Assembly (NCBI RefSeq): GCF_009852415.1
Contig: NZ_WOXS01000002.1
Span: 4,008,001 to 4,072,000, forward strand
Origin: Streptomyces sp. Tu 3180
Lineage (GTDB): Bacteria; Actinomycetota; Actinomycetes; Streptomycetales; Streptomycetaceae
DNA: 64,000 bases
Direction: 5' to 3'
A program made the position numbers and the translations under genes. The notes beneath the pieces were generated by a model. The model did not search any database. It was not told where the DNA came from and saw nothing but the letters and a program-made list of their open reading frames with translations. Of the stretch, positions 54,990-63,746 are shown one piece after another (the stretch's first letter is position 1; each line of letters opens with the position of its first letter).

Positions 54990-55065
54990 TACGGAGAGGC
55001 TACCTCATGTGGCGGGGAGGGAACGAGTTCGCGAGCACTCCTCTCGGTCATGTAATGTTCCCACC

Positions 55066-55153
55066 GGAGGATTCGCCTAGAGGCCTAGGGCGCACGCTTG
55101 GAAAGCGTGTTGGGGGCAACCCCTCACGAGTTCGAATCTCGTATCCTCCGCCA
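55066..55153 (+). tRNA. tRNA-Ser (GGA)
   Basis: Class II tRNA with a long variable arm. The anticodon loop TTGGAAA gives GGA. CCA is encoded (55151-55153), unlike the other tRNA genes here. Confidence 0.95.
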
Positions 55154-55174
55154 GTGCCTCACCGGGCACGTTGT

Positions 55175-55208
55175 CGAAGGGCCCCACCGCTTGCGGTGGG
55201 GCCCTTCG
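55175..55208 (+). terminator. hairpin terminator after tRNA-Ser
   Basis: A 16-bp perfect stem (CGAAGGGCCCCACCGC and complement) with a TT loop. Confidence 0.88.
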
Positions 55209-55450
55209 GCGTCGTCCGCCCCGTTTTCCGTCCCGGCCGGCCCCGGAACGCGCGCCGGACCCGCGTCGAGGCCCTCGGCCGTGCCGCCGCACACCGCTCC
55301 GCCCGTCCGGCGTCCGGACCGGGGGACGGCGGCCGTCGGGCACCCGCGTTCCGGCGCTCCCCGAGCGCGCCCCCTCGTCCGCCCCTCGCCGGCGGCGCGC
55401 CCCCGCCACCGGTGCCCCCCGGTCACGACGGAGGCCGATCACATCTGGAC
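55209..55450. other. intergenic region, no gene seen
   Basis: GC-rich sequence between the tRNA-Ser terminator and the copper operator. I see no gene or RNA. Confidence 0.5.
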
Positions 55451-55452
55451 GC

Positions 55453-55469
55453 ATACCCCCTGGGGGTAT
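55453..55469. promoter_or_regulatory. CsoR-type copper operator
   Basis: ATACCCCCTGGGGGTAT is a perfect 8-bp inverted repeat around one T, matching the known Streptomyces CsoR operator pattern. It lies about 60 bp before the DUF4396 gene, in promoter position. CsoR leaves this site when Cu(I) binds. Confidence 0.88.
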
Positions 55470-55530
55470 ACATTGAAGGCAGGTGAGGCCCTGCGGTGGG
55501 CCACACTGGACGGGACAGGGGATGAAGGTC

Positions 55531-56136
55531 ATGGAGCACACCGGTCATCACGACGACACCACGCATGACCACGCCGCTCACGCGGGCCACGAAGGTCATG
55601 CGAGTCACGGACGTCATGCAGGTCACACGGATCACGGGACCGGCCCCGGCCGCGAGCGCGGTCCCGCCGGTCACGCGGCGCACCACGGCGCCCGTCCCGG
55701 GGCCTCCTGGTCCATGGCGGCGAAGGCGACCCTGCACTGCCTGACCGGCTGCGCCATCGGCGAGATCCTCGGCATGGTCATCGGCACCGCGCTGCTGTGG
55801 GGCAACGTGCCCACCATGGTCCTGGCGATCGCGCTGGCGTTCCTGTTCGGCTACTCGTTCACCCTGTTCGCGGTGGTCCGGGCGGGCCTGGACCTCAAGT
55901 CCGCGGTCAAGGTGGCGCTGGCCGCCGACACCGTCTCGATCGCGGTGATGGAGTTCGTCGACAACGCGATCATCGCCCTCACCCCGGGCGCGATGGACGC
56001 CCACCTGTCCGACGGGCTGTTCTGGTCGGCCCTGCTCGGCGGATTCGCGGTCGCCTTCCTGGTCACCACTCCGGTCAACAAGTGGATGATCGGCCGCGGC
56101 AAGGGCCACGCCGTCGTCCACGCCCACCATCACTGA
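55531..56136 (+). CDS. DUF4396 membrane protein, His-rich N-terminus
   Basis: 201 residues. The first 60 are packed with His, Gly and Asp (HTGHHDDTTHDHAAHAGHEG and onward), a likely metal-binding segment. Four membrane helices of the DUF4396 type follow (CLTGCAIGEILGMVIGTALL, FLFGYSFTLFAVV, VALAADTVSIAVMEFVDNAI, FWSALLGGFAVAFLV), and the end is HAVVHAHHH. The CsoR operator upstream and the copper-storage gene downstream point to copper handling, perhaps transport. The ATG at 55531 has GGGGA 8 nt upstream. ATG 55522 is an alternative. Confidence 0.82.
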   Translation: MEHTGHHDDTTHDHAAHAGHEGHASHGRHAGHTDHGTGPGRERGPAGHAAHHGARPGASWSMAAKATLHCLTGCAIGEILGMVIGTALLWGNVPTMVLAIALAFLFGYSFTLFAVVRAGLDLKSAVKVALAADTVSIAVMEFVDNAIIALTPGAMDAHLSDGLFWSALLGGFAVAFLVTTPVNKWMIGRGKGHAVVHAHHH

Positions 56137-56152
56137 GCACCGGACCGGACCT

Positions 56153-56195
56153 CGCGTCCGGGGCGCCCGGAGGAGTCCGGAGCGCCCCGGACGCG
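56153..56195 (+). terminator. hairpin between DUF4396 and copper-storage genes
   Basis: A 14-bp perfect outer stem (CGCGTCCGGGGCGC and complement) with an inner CCGG/CCGG extension, followed by TTT. It could end the first gene's transcript or lower expression of the second. Confidence 0.75.
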
Positions 56196-56297
56196 TTTGC
56201 GCTCCCCCAGCGGGCCGACCCGGCAGGGGCCGGGAACGCACGGGGCGCGGCCGGCCCGGCCGCGCCGCCTCCCGGCAGCGACCAAGGAGGACCGATC

Positions 56298-56705
56298 GTG
56301 ACGACCGTCAGGGACATGCTCGCGACCTACCCGGCCGACCTGGGGCGGGTGGACCGCGACAAACTCACCCGGTGCATCGAGGAGTGCGTCGCCTGCGCCC
56401 AGGCGTGCACGGCGTGCGCGGACGCCTGTCTGTCCGAGGGGATGGTCGGCGAGCTCACCAAGTGCATCCGCACCGACATGGACTGCGCCGACATCTGCGA
56501 CACCACCGCCTCCGTGCTGTCCCGGCACACCGGCTACGACGCCAACGTCACCCGCGCGATCCTCACCGCGTGCGCCACCGCCTGCAGGGCCTGCGCCGAC
56601 GAGTGCTCCGCGCACGCCGACCAGCACGAGCACTGCCGTCTGTGCGCCGAGGCCTGCCGCTCGTGCGAGCAGGCGTGCGACGAGCTCCTCCGGTCCCTCG
56701 GCTGA
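56298..56705 (+). CDS. csp: four-helix-bundle copper storage protein (Csp, DUF326)
   Basis: 135 residues with 18 cysteines spaced as CxxxC and CxxC along four helices (RCIEECVACAQACTACADAC, KCIRTDMDCADIC, ACATACRACADEC, CRLCAEACRSCEQAC). This is the pattern of Csp proteins, which bind many Cu(I) ions inside the bundle. There is no signal peptide, so it is the cytosolic type, as studied in S. lividans. AAGGAGG 7 nt before the GTG sets the start. Probably induced by copper with the gene upstream. Confidence 0.93.
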   Translation: MTTVRDMLATYPADLGRVDRDKLTRCIEECVACAQACTACADACLSEGMVGELTKCIRTDMDCADICDTTASVLSRHTGYDANVTRAILTACATACRACADECSAHADQHEHCRLCAEACRSCEQACDELLRSLG

Positions 56706-56808
56706 CTCCCCGGCCCCGGGGCCCCTCCACCCCGCCCGCCGGGGCGTGCGGGGGGTGACGGCACGCCGGCCGGTGTCTGCGAGGAGGCGCCGCGGGTAGC
56801 CGGGCCTC

Positions 56809-57771
56809 ATGGGTGACATCCTCGTGGGGACCTGTTCGTGGACCGACCGGGCACTGGTCGGCAGCGGCTGGTACCCGGTGGGGCGGCGGGACGCCGAGGG
56901 GCGGCTGCGGTACTACGCGGAGCGGTTTCCCGTCGTGGAGGTCGACGCGTCGTACTACGCCCTGCCCTCCGAGCGGAACAGCCGGCTGTGGGCGGAGCGG
57001 ACGCCCGACGGGTTCGTGTTCGACGTCAAGGCGTTCTCGCTGCTGACCGGACACCCCACGCGGAGCGCGGTGATGCCCGACGGGCTGCCGCCCGACGCGC
57101 GCGACCCGGTGGTCCTGGACGAGGTGTGGGCACGGTTCGCCGAGGGGATCGCGCCGCTGCGCCGGAGCGGGCGGCTGGGGAGCGTGCTGTTCCAGTTCCC
57201 GCCGTGGCTGCGGGCGGGGGCGCGGGGCGAGGAGGTCGTGGAGGAGTGCGCGCGGCGGGCCGAGGGATGGCCCCTCGCCGTGGAGTTCCGGCACCCCTCG
57301 TGGTGGGAGGCGGGGCGTGCCGAGGCCACGTCCGCGCTGCTCGCCCGGTGCGCGATGGCCGCCGTCGGCGTCGACATGGTGCAGTCGCTGCCCTCGTCCG
57401 TGCCGCCGGTCACGCCCGTCACCTCTCCCCGTCTGTCCGTGGTGCGGTTCCACGGACGCAGCGCCGCCTGGGGCACGGGCAGCAAGGAGGACCGGTTCCG
57501 GTACGCGTACGGGGCGGACGAACTCGGGGCGTGGGTGCCGCGGTTGCGCCGGCTGGCCGAACGGGTCGAGCAGGTGCACGTGCTGTTCAACACGTGCTGC
57601 GGGGACGCCTCCGTGCGTGCCGCCGAGCTCATGGACGGACTGCTCGGGCGGCCCGCCGAGGGGGCGTCCGCCGACGGGCCCCTCGCCGGCGGAGTGCCCG
57701 TCGGCCGGTCGTCCGCCGGCGGTCCGTCCTCCGAGGGCGGCCGGTCACCCGGTGATCCGCACCTTCCGTGA
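56809..57771 (+). CDS. DUF72 protein
   Basis: 320 residues with the TIM-barrel-like DUF72 pattern: ILVGTCSWTDRALVGSGWYP, FPVVEVDASYYALPSERNS, FVFDVKAFSLLTGH, LAVEFRHPSWW and the late VHVLFNTCCGD. The function of DUF72 is not established. The last 40 residues are low-complexity Gly/Ser, and the final 27 bp overlap the end of the converging copC-copD gene. Confidence 0.88.
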   Translation: MGDILVGTCSWTDRALVGSGWYPVGRRDAEGRLRYYAERFPVVEVDASYYALPSERNSRLWAERTPDGFVFDVKAFSLLTGHPTRSAVMPDGLPPDARDPVVLDEVWARFAEGIAPLRRSGRLGSVLFQFPPWLRAGARGEEVVEECARRAEGWPLAVEFRHPSWWEAGRAEATSALLARCAMAAVGVDMVQSLPSSVPPVTPVTSPRLSVVRFHGRSAAWGTGSKEDRFRYAYGADELGAWVPRLRRLAERVEQVHVLFNTCCGDASVRAAELMDGLLGRPAEGASADGPLAGGVPVGRSSAGGPSSEGGRSPGDPHLP

Positions 57772-59655
57772 CTCGCTCACCTGGTCCAGCTCGGACACCC
57801 TGATCGTCGCCTTCATCGTCCAGGTGCCCTCGAGGGGCAGGTCGAGGTCGTTGGTGGCCCAGTAGCCGCCCCGGTCGGTCAACCCGGCGTCGAGGGGCCC
57901 GATGTCCTTCGCGGGGAGGGTGAAGGACAGCCGGAGTTCCGGTACGGCCACCAGGCCGCCGTCGGCGCCGAAGACCACCGCCTGGACGCCGTTCTCGCCC
58001 ACCCGGCCCGGGTCCAGCGTGATCTGCACCCGGCCCGTGCCGCCGGGGACGCCCACGTCGTAGGGGATCGTGACCGCCGTCGCGCCGGGGAGCCCGGCCA
58101 CCGGGGCCGCCTCGGCGGCCTCGGCCTCCGCACGGGCCGGGAGGGTGCCGGTCAGCACCGTCGTGATCAGCAGCACCACGACGCCCACGGCCACTTCGAC
58201 CAGCACGGACAGCCGCAGGGCCCGACGGTGGCGGTCCGGCCCGTCCGACGGGCGGCCGGGCCGGCTCCCGAGGCCCGCCTGTGCCTCCCCGGTCCCCGGC
58301 TCCCCGGTCCCCGGCCCCGGGCCCGCCCCCGCCGCTCCCACCGGTTCCGGCACCCGCTCCTCCGCCGCCACCGGTGCCTTCGCCGCCGCCAGGCGCGCCG
58401 TCCAGCGGCGGGACACTCCCGCCACCGCCAGCAGGGCCGCCGTCACGACCAGTTTGACGGTCAGGGTCCTGCCGTACGACGTCTCCGTGAGCGCGGCCCA
58501 GGAGCCGAGGCCGCGCCAGGACTGGTAGACGCCGGTGACGACGAGGACGGTCACCGAGGCGAAGGCCAGCCGGGAGAAGCGGGTGACCGTGGTGGCGGGC
58601 GGCGGGGTCTTCGCGCGGTACAGGGTGAGCAGCAGGGCCGTCAGACCGCCGAGCCAGCACGCCATCGCCAGCAGGTGCAGGACGGACGACGTCATCGCCG
58701 CCGGGACCTGGATCCCGGCGGAGGCGTGCTCGGCCGCCGCCCAGGTCAGGGCGAGGCCGACGGACAGGGCGGTGCCCGCCGCCAGGTGCGCGCGGGACGC
58801 CCCGCCCGGTTCCGGTTCCGCAGCCGCCGCACGGCGCCGGGAGGTCCACAGGAACACCGCCGCCGCCGACAGGAGCAGCGCCAGCCGGACGAGCAGGGCG
58901 GTCCCCGGGCGGCCGGTGAGGGTGCGGGCGAGGGCGGAGGCGTCCAGGGCGGTGGCCGGTGCCGTCCCGGCCTCGTACGGGGCGCGCAGGACGAGGAGGG
59001 CGACCGTGGCCGTCAGCAGCGTCCACCAGCCGGTGAGCAGCGGCAGCCGCAGCGGGGCGGTGTCCGGCGGACGGCACAGGGCCGCGAACGCCGCCGTGCC
59101 GACGAGCAGGGCGGCGGCGATGTACGCGAGGTGGCGGGCGGTGTCGTGGAGGCTCGTGGTGACCGGGTGCCCGGCCCGCTCCGCGGGCACCGCGGGCGCG
59201 GCGGGCGAGGGCTTGCCGACGGAGAAGGTGAAGGCGCCGGAGACCGGGTGGCTGTCGGCGGAGACCACCCGCCAGGCCACCGTGTAGGTGCCCTCGGCGA
59301 GCCCGCCGGGCAGGCCGACCCGGGCGGTGTCGGGGGCGCCGTCCGCGTGGCGCGGCTCGCCCAGGCGCACCCGGCGGTTGTCGGGGCCGTAGACGCGGAA
59401 GGAGTCCTCGAGCAGGCCGACGGACTCCGTGAAGGTCAGGGTGATGCGCCGGGGGGCGGACCCGACGACGCTTCCGTCCCCGGGGTCGGTGCCGCTCAGG
59501 GCGGCGTGGGCGCTCGCCGGGGCCGCGCCGCCGAGGAGGAGCAGGACCAGCACGGCGCCCAGCGGCACCAGCCGCGGAAGCCGCCGGGTCCCGCGGTCCG
59601 CCGCCCGGGCCCGCCGGCCGCCGTCCGTCGCCGCCCCGCTGCGCCGTCGCCCCAC
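57745..59655 (-). CDS. CopC-CopD copper uptake/resistance fusion protein
   Basis: 636 residues. After a basic 30-residue start and a signal helix (PLGAVLVLLLLGGAAPASA) the mature chain would begin HAALSGTDPGDGS, giving the amino-terminal His Cu ligand of CopC. SADSHPVSGAF carries a further ligand. The middle has eight membrane helices of the CopD type, and the C-terminal 110 residues form an extracytoplasmic YtkA/FixH-like beta domain. It is likely to move copper across the membrane. GTG 59655 is chosen for the AGGGGG 6 nt upstream. It is 88 bp after the SDR gene and may be the end of that operon. Confidence 0.88.
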   Translation of the reverse strand: MGRRRSGAATDGGRRARAADRGTRRLPRLVPLGAVLVLLLLGGAAPASAHAALSGTDPGDGSVVGSAPRRITLTFTESVGLLEDSFRVYGPDNRRVRLGEPRHADGAPDTARVGLPGGLAEGTYTVAWRVVSADSHPVSGAFTFSVGKPSPAAPAVPAERAGHPVTTSLHDTARHLAYIAAALLVGTAAFAALCRPPDTAPLRLPLLTGWWTLLTATVALLVLRAPYEAGTAPATALDASALARTLTGRPGTALLVRLALLLSAAAVFLWTSRRRAAAAEPEPGGASRAHLAAGTALSVGLALTWAAAEHASAGIQVPAAMTSSVLHLLAMACWLGGLTALLLTLYRAKTPPPATTVTRFSRLAFASVTVLVVTGVYQSWRGLGSWAALTETSYGRTLTVKLVVTAALLAVAGVSRRWTARLAAAKAPVAAEERVPEPVGAAGAGPGPGTGEPGTGEAQAGLGSRPGRPSDGPDRHRRALRLSVLVEVAVGVVVLLITTVLTGTLPARAEAEAAEAAPVAGLPGATAVTIPYDVGVPGGTGRVQITLDPGRVGENGVQAVVFGADGGLVAVPELRLSFTLPAKDIGPLDAGLTDRGGYWATNDLDLPLEGTWTMKATIRVSELDQVSESRKVRITG

Positions 59656-59743
59656 GTCGTCCCCCTCCTCCCGGCCGTCCGGTTCCGGTTGGGTACGGAC
59701 GCGGGGCGCGGTGTGTTCACCGTGCGGCCCGCTCGCCACCGCC

Positions 59744-60514
59744 TCACCAGGTCGGCCGGGCCGAGACCCCTCCGTCCACCACCAGGTCGTGGCCCGTCAC
59801 CCAGGACGCGAGCCGGGAGGCCAGGAACACGCAGGCGTCGCCGATGTCCTCCGGGCGGCCGAGCCGGCCCACGGCGGACGCCCGGCGCCAGCGGCGCACG
59901 CCCTCCGGCCAGGCGTCCTCCAGTCCCTCCCGCTCGATCAGGCCGGGCGAGACCGTGTTGACGCGGACCCCCCACGGGCCGTACTCCAGGGCCGCCGCGC
60001 GGGCGTGCATCACGACCGCCGCCTTGGACGCGCAGTAGTGGGCGTGGCCCGGCGCCGGGCGGTGCGCCTCGACGGAGGCGAGGTGGGTGACGGAACCGCC
60101 GCCCCCTTCCCGCATGAGCTCCGCCGCCGCCTGGGTGCAGGCGAAGGCGCTGGTGAGGTTGGTGTCCACGACCGCCCTCCACTCGGCCGCCGTCATCCCG
60201 GCGAGCTCCCGGACCGGCTGCACCCCCGCGCCGTTGACCAACGCCGTCAGCCGGCCCCCGCCCCACTGCGCCGCCTCCGACACCAGGCGGCGGCAGGCGT
60301 CCTCGTCGGTCAGGTCGGCGCGCAGGACGACGGCCTCGCCGCCCGCCTCCCGGATGCGGTCGGCGGTGTCGCGCGCGGACGGCACCGCCGTGCGGCAGTG
60401 CAGCGCGACCGCGGCGCCCTCCTCGGCGAACCGCAGGGCGACGCCCCGGCCGATGCCGCCGCCCGCGCCGGTGACCAGGGCGACCTGTCCCTCCAGCAGT
60501 CCCGGCCGGCTCAC
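59744..60514 (-). CDS. SDR-family oxidoreductase
   Basis: A 256-residue classical short-chain dehydrogenase: cofactor loop VTGAGGGIGRG, NGAG, catalytic YCASK with the upstream Ser in HLASVEAH, and VNTVSPGLIE. The C-terminus GHDLVVDGG is typical of FabG-like members. The substrate is unknown. The start is taken at the GTG that overlaps the upstream cupin stop in GTGA. A GTG three codons earlier is possible. Confidence 0.88.
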   Translation of the reverse strand: MSRPGLLEGQVALVTGAGGGIGRGVALRFAEEGAAVALHCRTAVPSARDTADRIREAGGEAVVLRADLTDEDACRRLVSEAAQWGGGRLTALVNGAGVQPVRELAGMTAAEWRAVVDTNLTSAFACTQAAAELMREGGGGSVTHLASVEAHRPAPGHAHYCASKAAVVMHARAAALEYGPWGVRVNTVSPGLIEREGLEDAWPEGVRRWRRASAVGRLGRPEDIGDACVFLASRLASWVTGHDLVVDGGVSARPTW

Positions 60515-60990
60515 GGCCGGCACAGTGCCGCGATCAGGTCCGCCCGGTCCGGGTGGCGCGCCGTCAGTTCCGCCGCGTCCCCGTGCTCGTAGCCCTCGGG
60601 GGTGAAGCCGGGCGCCATCGTGCAGCCGAAGAGCGTCCAGCTCCCGCCCTGCGCCACCCGTGCCCCCATCCAGGTGCCGGCGTCCACGGTGAGCTGGACG
60701 TGCTGGCCGCCGAGGACGTCCGGGCCCAGCACGGGTGTGCGCGCGCTGCCGTCGGGGGCGAGGAGGAGCAGTTGGAGCGGGTCGCCGAGGTAGAAGTGCC
60801 AGACCTCGTCGGCGGGCAGGCGGTGCAGGGCGGAGAAGTCGTCCGGCCCGTCGGTGAGCAGGGCGACGATGGCGGTGCCCTCGGGCCGGCCGTCGGGCCG
60901 CTCGGGACCCGCCCAGGTCCGCCGGAACCGCCCGCCCTCACGGGGGATCGGTTCCATTCCGTAGTGGGCGACGAGGTCGTCGGGAGTCAC
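60511..60990 (-). CDS. DUF985 cupin protein
   Basis: A 159-residue single-domain cupin: HYGMEPIPREGGRFRRTW, ADEVWHFYLGDPLQLLLLAP and GGSWTLFGCTMAPGFTPEGY. Members bind a sugar nucleotide or a metal, and the role is unknown. Its GTG overlaps the stop of the GNAT gene (GTGA) and its stop overlaps the SDR start, so the three genes are translationally coupled. Confidence 0.88.
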   Translation of the reverse strand: MTPDDLVAHYGMEPIPREGGRFRRTWAGPERPDGRPEGTAIVALLTDGPDDFSALHRLPADEVWHFYLGDPLQLLLLAPDGSARTPVLGPDVLGGQHVQLTVDAGTWMGARVAQGGSWTLFGCTMAPGFTPEGYEHGDAAELTARHPDRADLIAALCRP

Positions 60991-61595
60991 CCGCCGAAGG
61001 CTACCTCCCGGGTGAGGAAGGCGAGTCGGGCCTTCTTCTCCGGCAGGTACACGTCGGGCAGGTCGACCTCCGGCAGCACGACCTCGGGACCGGGGGTGAA
61101 GCCCTGCTTCAGGAAGCGGGCGATCGCCTTGTCGTTGGCCACGTCGGGGTCGACCACCACGCGCTCGCGGTCCAGGCCCAGCAGGACGTACGCGAGGACG
61201 GCGGTCACCAGTCCGGCGGTCCAGCCGGGACGCGCCCCGTCGGACCCGGTGGGGGCGAGCAGCAGGTGGACGCCGATGTCGCCGGGCTCGACGGGGTAGC
61301 ACTCGCCGACCCGGTCGGCCCCCGGCTCGTAGGTCTGGAGCAGCGCGACCGGTGTGCCGTCCTTGAGGACGAGGTGGGCGTGGTGCGTGTCGAGGGTGTC
61401 CAGGTGGGCGTAGATCTCGGCGACCCGCTCCTCGGTGAGGCCGTTCATGCCCCAGAAGGCGGCGCGTTCCTCGCTCACCCAGCGGTGCAGCAGGGGCGCG
61501 TCGGCCGCCGCGTCCAGCGGCAGGACGCGCACGGTGCCGAAGCCCTCGACCTCCTGTTCGTGGACGGACGGGCGGGAGGCGTACGGGTCAGACAT
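60987..61595 (-). CDS. siderophore-type GNAT acyltransferase (IucB/MbtK-like)
   Basis: 202 residues of the lysine-N-acyltransferase-like GNAT subfamily used in hydroxamate siderophore making: LHRWVSEERAAFWGMNGLTE, IYAHLDTLDTHHAHLVLKDG, CYPVEPGDIGVHLLLAP, and VVVDPDVANDKAIARFLKQG. It would transfer an acyl group from CoA to a hydroxylamine or amine. It starts inside the last codons of the acylase gene (8-bp overlap), so it is in an iron-box operon. No NRPS-independent synthetase is visible in the window. Confidence 0.88.
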   Translation of the reverse strand: MSDPYASRPSVHEQEVEGFGTVRVLPLDAAADAPLLHRWVSEERAAFWGMNGLTEERVAEIYAHLDTLDTHHAHLVLKDGTPVALLQTYEPGADRVGECYPVEPGDIGVHLLLAPTGSDGARPGWTAGLVTAVLAYVLLGLDRERVVVDPDVANDKAIARFLKQGFTPGPEVVLPEVDLPDVYLPEKKARLAFLTREVAFGG

Positions 61596-63729
61596 CGGTC
61601 TCCTCTGTTTCCTCGTGCAGCCGGTCCCAGTCGGTGACGACCGGGACGAGGTCCCCCGCGAGCCACGGGGCCTGCTGGTCGCGGTGGTGGGGTGAGCCGG
61701 GGACGCCCGAGGCGCCGAACGGCACCACCCAGCGGCTGTCCTCGCGCCGGGCCAGGTCCCAGACGTACCGGGCGGCCGGGCCGCGCGCGGCGAGGTCGGT
61801 CAGGCCGGGCACGGGCGAGGTGCACAGCACGCAGTCGTGGTCGCCGGACAGACCGGGTTCGTCGTAGGGCGTCTCCAGGGGCAGGGCCCGCCAGGGTGCC
61901 AGGCGGTGGGTGTCGCCCCAGGTGCCGGCGGGCGGCCGGGCGGCCACCTCCTCCAGGGCCGCGCGGACGGCCGCCGGACGGTCGACGCCGAACAGCTCCT
62001 TCGCGGTGAGGAGGTGTTCGAGGGCGTAGCCGATGCGCGGGACCAGCGCGAGCCAGGGCCGGAAGACCTCCGGGTACGCGGGCGGGGCGGCCGTCGCGGC
62101 GAACGCGGGGTGCGCCGCGAGGTGCCGTACGACCGCGCCGCGCACCGCCGCGAAGGCGGCCGCGTCGGCGCTGTCCGCGTCCATGCGGCGGTCCCAGCGC
62201 AGCAGGCGGTCGCGCAGGGCGGCGGCCGGGCCGCTCAGGTCCGTGCCGTCGAGGGCGGCGAGGCGGTCCAGCAGGGCGGCCGCGGAGGCGAGGTGGGTGT
62301 CCGTGTGGATCGCGGACATGTCGGCGGCGGACCAGCGCGTCCGCCGGCCCAGCAGCGCGGTGATGCGGTCGGCGCGGTGCGGCGGGGCGAACTCGACGCC
62401 GAGCGGGGCCGCGGGGCCGCGCTGGTTGGCCATCACGGCGACGCCGTCGGTCAGTCCGGCGCGCGGCGGCTCGTGCCAGCCCCGCCACTCGTGCCCGGGC
62501 TCCCAGGCCGGCACCAGGCGGGTGCGGTTGGCCTCGGAGCGCACCGGGACCCGGCCGGCCACCCGGTGCAGGGTGCCGCCCTCGGTGTCGGCGGCCATGA
62601 TCACGTTGACCGGCTCGGCCCACAGGTCGACGGCCCGGTCCACGTCGGCGACGCGGCGGGCCCGCAGCAGCGGCAGCAGGGCGGAGAAGCCGAGGTCGCC
62701 GGTGACGCGGGGCGGGTGACGCAGGGCGACGGCGAGCGGGGGTCCGCCGGGCTCGGGCACCCCGTCGTCGAGGCCCTCGGGGCCGCCGATGACGACGGGG
62801 CCGCGGTCGGTCTCGACGACCTCCACCTCGACCGGGTCCTCGCCCGCCACCTCGACGGTCTCGGTGTGCCGGGCGGCGCGGTGCCACGCCCCGTCCGGGC
62901 CGAGCGCCTCCACGCCGTCCCCCGAGCTCTCGGCTCCGCTCGAGCAGGGGGTGCCCCCGTCGGTGCGGCGCAGCCGCTCGCGGTAGAGGTCCTGGTAGTC
63001 GGCCATGGCGTTGGTGATGGCCCAGGCGACCGTGCCGGTGTGGCCGAAGTGGGCGATGCCGGGGACGCCGGGCACGGCGAGGCCGACGACGTCGAACTCC
63101 GGGCAGGACAGGCGGATCTGCTGGTAGACGCCGGGGTCCTCGATGAAGCGGTGCGGGTCCCCGGCGATGACCGCCTGCCCGGTGACCGTGCGCTCCCCGG
63201 CGACGAGCCAGCCGTTGCTGCCCGCGGTGCCGGGGCCGTCGGTGGCGAACAGGCCGACGGCGTCCGCGCCGAGGTGGGCGGCGACGTGCTCGCGCCACAG
63301 CTTGGCGGGGAACCCGGCGAAGAGGATGTGGGTGGCGAGCCAGACCCCGAGGGGGGTCCAGGGCTCCCAGCGGCCGGGGGTGAGGGACACGCGGGCGAAC
63401 TCGGGGGCGGTGGCGGCGCTCAGCCCCTCGTTCACGCCCGCCGTGTAGGCCCGGACCCAGTCGGCCGTCTCCGGGTCCCTGCGCTCCAGTTCGTCCCAGC
63501 AGCGGCGGGCCGTGTCGGCCAGGCGGGCGCGGCGGGCGAAGCGGTCCCAGGGCAGGGCCTCGGGGCCGAGGAAGGACGCCGAGGTGCCCTGCGCGCGGTG
63601 CCGTTCCACCTCCAGCTGCCAGGCCCGGTCGAGGGCGGTGACCCGGCCCTGGGCGTGGGCGAGCCCGTTCGCGTCGGCCGCGCGCAGATGGGGGATGCCC
63701 CAGGGGTCCCGAAAGATCTCTCCGACCAC
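61588..63729 (-). CDS. penicillin-acylase family Ntn hydrolase
   Basis: 713 residues: alpha-chain-like part (FRDPWGIPHLRAADANGLAH, then QGRVTALDRAWQLEV), a spacer, and a Ser-nucleophile site GTAGSNGWLVAG that starts the beta chain (about residue 170). GDPHRFI and FGHTGTVAWAITN follow. There is no signal peptide, unlike secreted penicillin acylases. A palindrome-encoded insert (GGTPCSSGAESSGDG) lies after YRERLRRTD. With the siderophore GNAT gene it resembles the amidase (DesG-like) described near desferrioxamine genes in some Streptomyces (recalled). GAGGG before the GTG sets the start. Confidence 0.88.
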   Translation of the reverse strand: MVGEIFRDPWGIPHLRAADANGLAHAQGRVTALDRAWQLEVERHRAQGTSASFLGPEALPWDRFARRARLADTARRCWDELERRDPETADWVRAYTAGVNEGLSAATAPEFARVSLTPGRWEPWTPLGVWLATHILFAGFPAKLWREHVAAHLGADAVGLFATDGPGTAGSNGWLVAGERTVTGQAVIAGDPHRFIEDPGVYQQIRLSCPEFDVVGLAVPGVPGIAHFGHTGTVAWAITNAMADYQDLYRERLRRTDGGTPCSSGAESSGDGVEALGPDGAWHRAARHTETVEVAGEDPVEVEVVETDRGPVVIGGPEGLDDGVPEPGGPPLAVALRHPPRVTGDLGFSALLPLLRARRVADVDRAVDLWAEPVNVIMAADTEGGTLHRVAGRVPVRSEANRTRLVPAWEPGHEWRGWHEPPRAGLTDGVAVMANQRGPAAPLGVEFAPPHRADRITALLGRRTRWSAADMSAIHTDTHLASAAALLDRLAALDGTDLSGPAAALRDRLLRWDRRMDADSADAAAFAAVRGAVVRHLAAHPAFAATAAPPAYPEVFRPWLALVPRIGYALEHLLTAKELFGVDRPAAVRAALEEVAARPPAGTWGDTHRLAPWRALPLETPYDEPGLSGDHDCVLCTSPVPGLTDLAARGPAARYVWDLARREDSRWVVPFGASGVPGSPHHRDQQAPWLAGDLVPVVTDWDRLHEETEETDV
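62919..62958. repeat. palindromic element inserted in frame in the acylase gene
   Basis: CCCCC (62919-62923) and GGGGG (62947-62951) flank a GAGC...GCTC hairpin, followed by the near-palindrome GGGGGTGCCCCC. The unit encodes about 13 extra residues. Its layout matches the element in purD. Confidence 0.6.
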
Positions 63730-63746
63730 TGTGCCCTCATTTCGCT

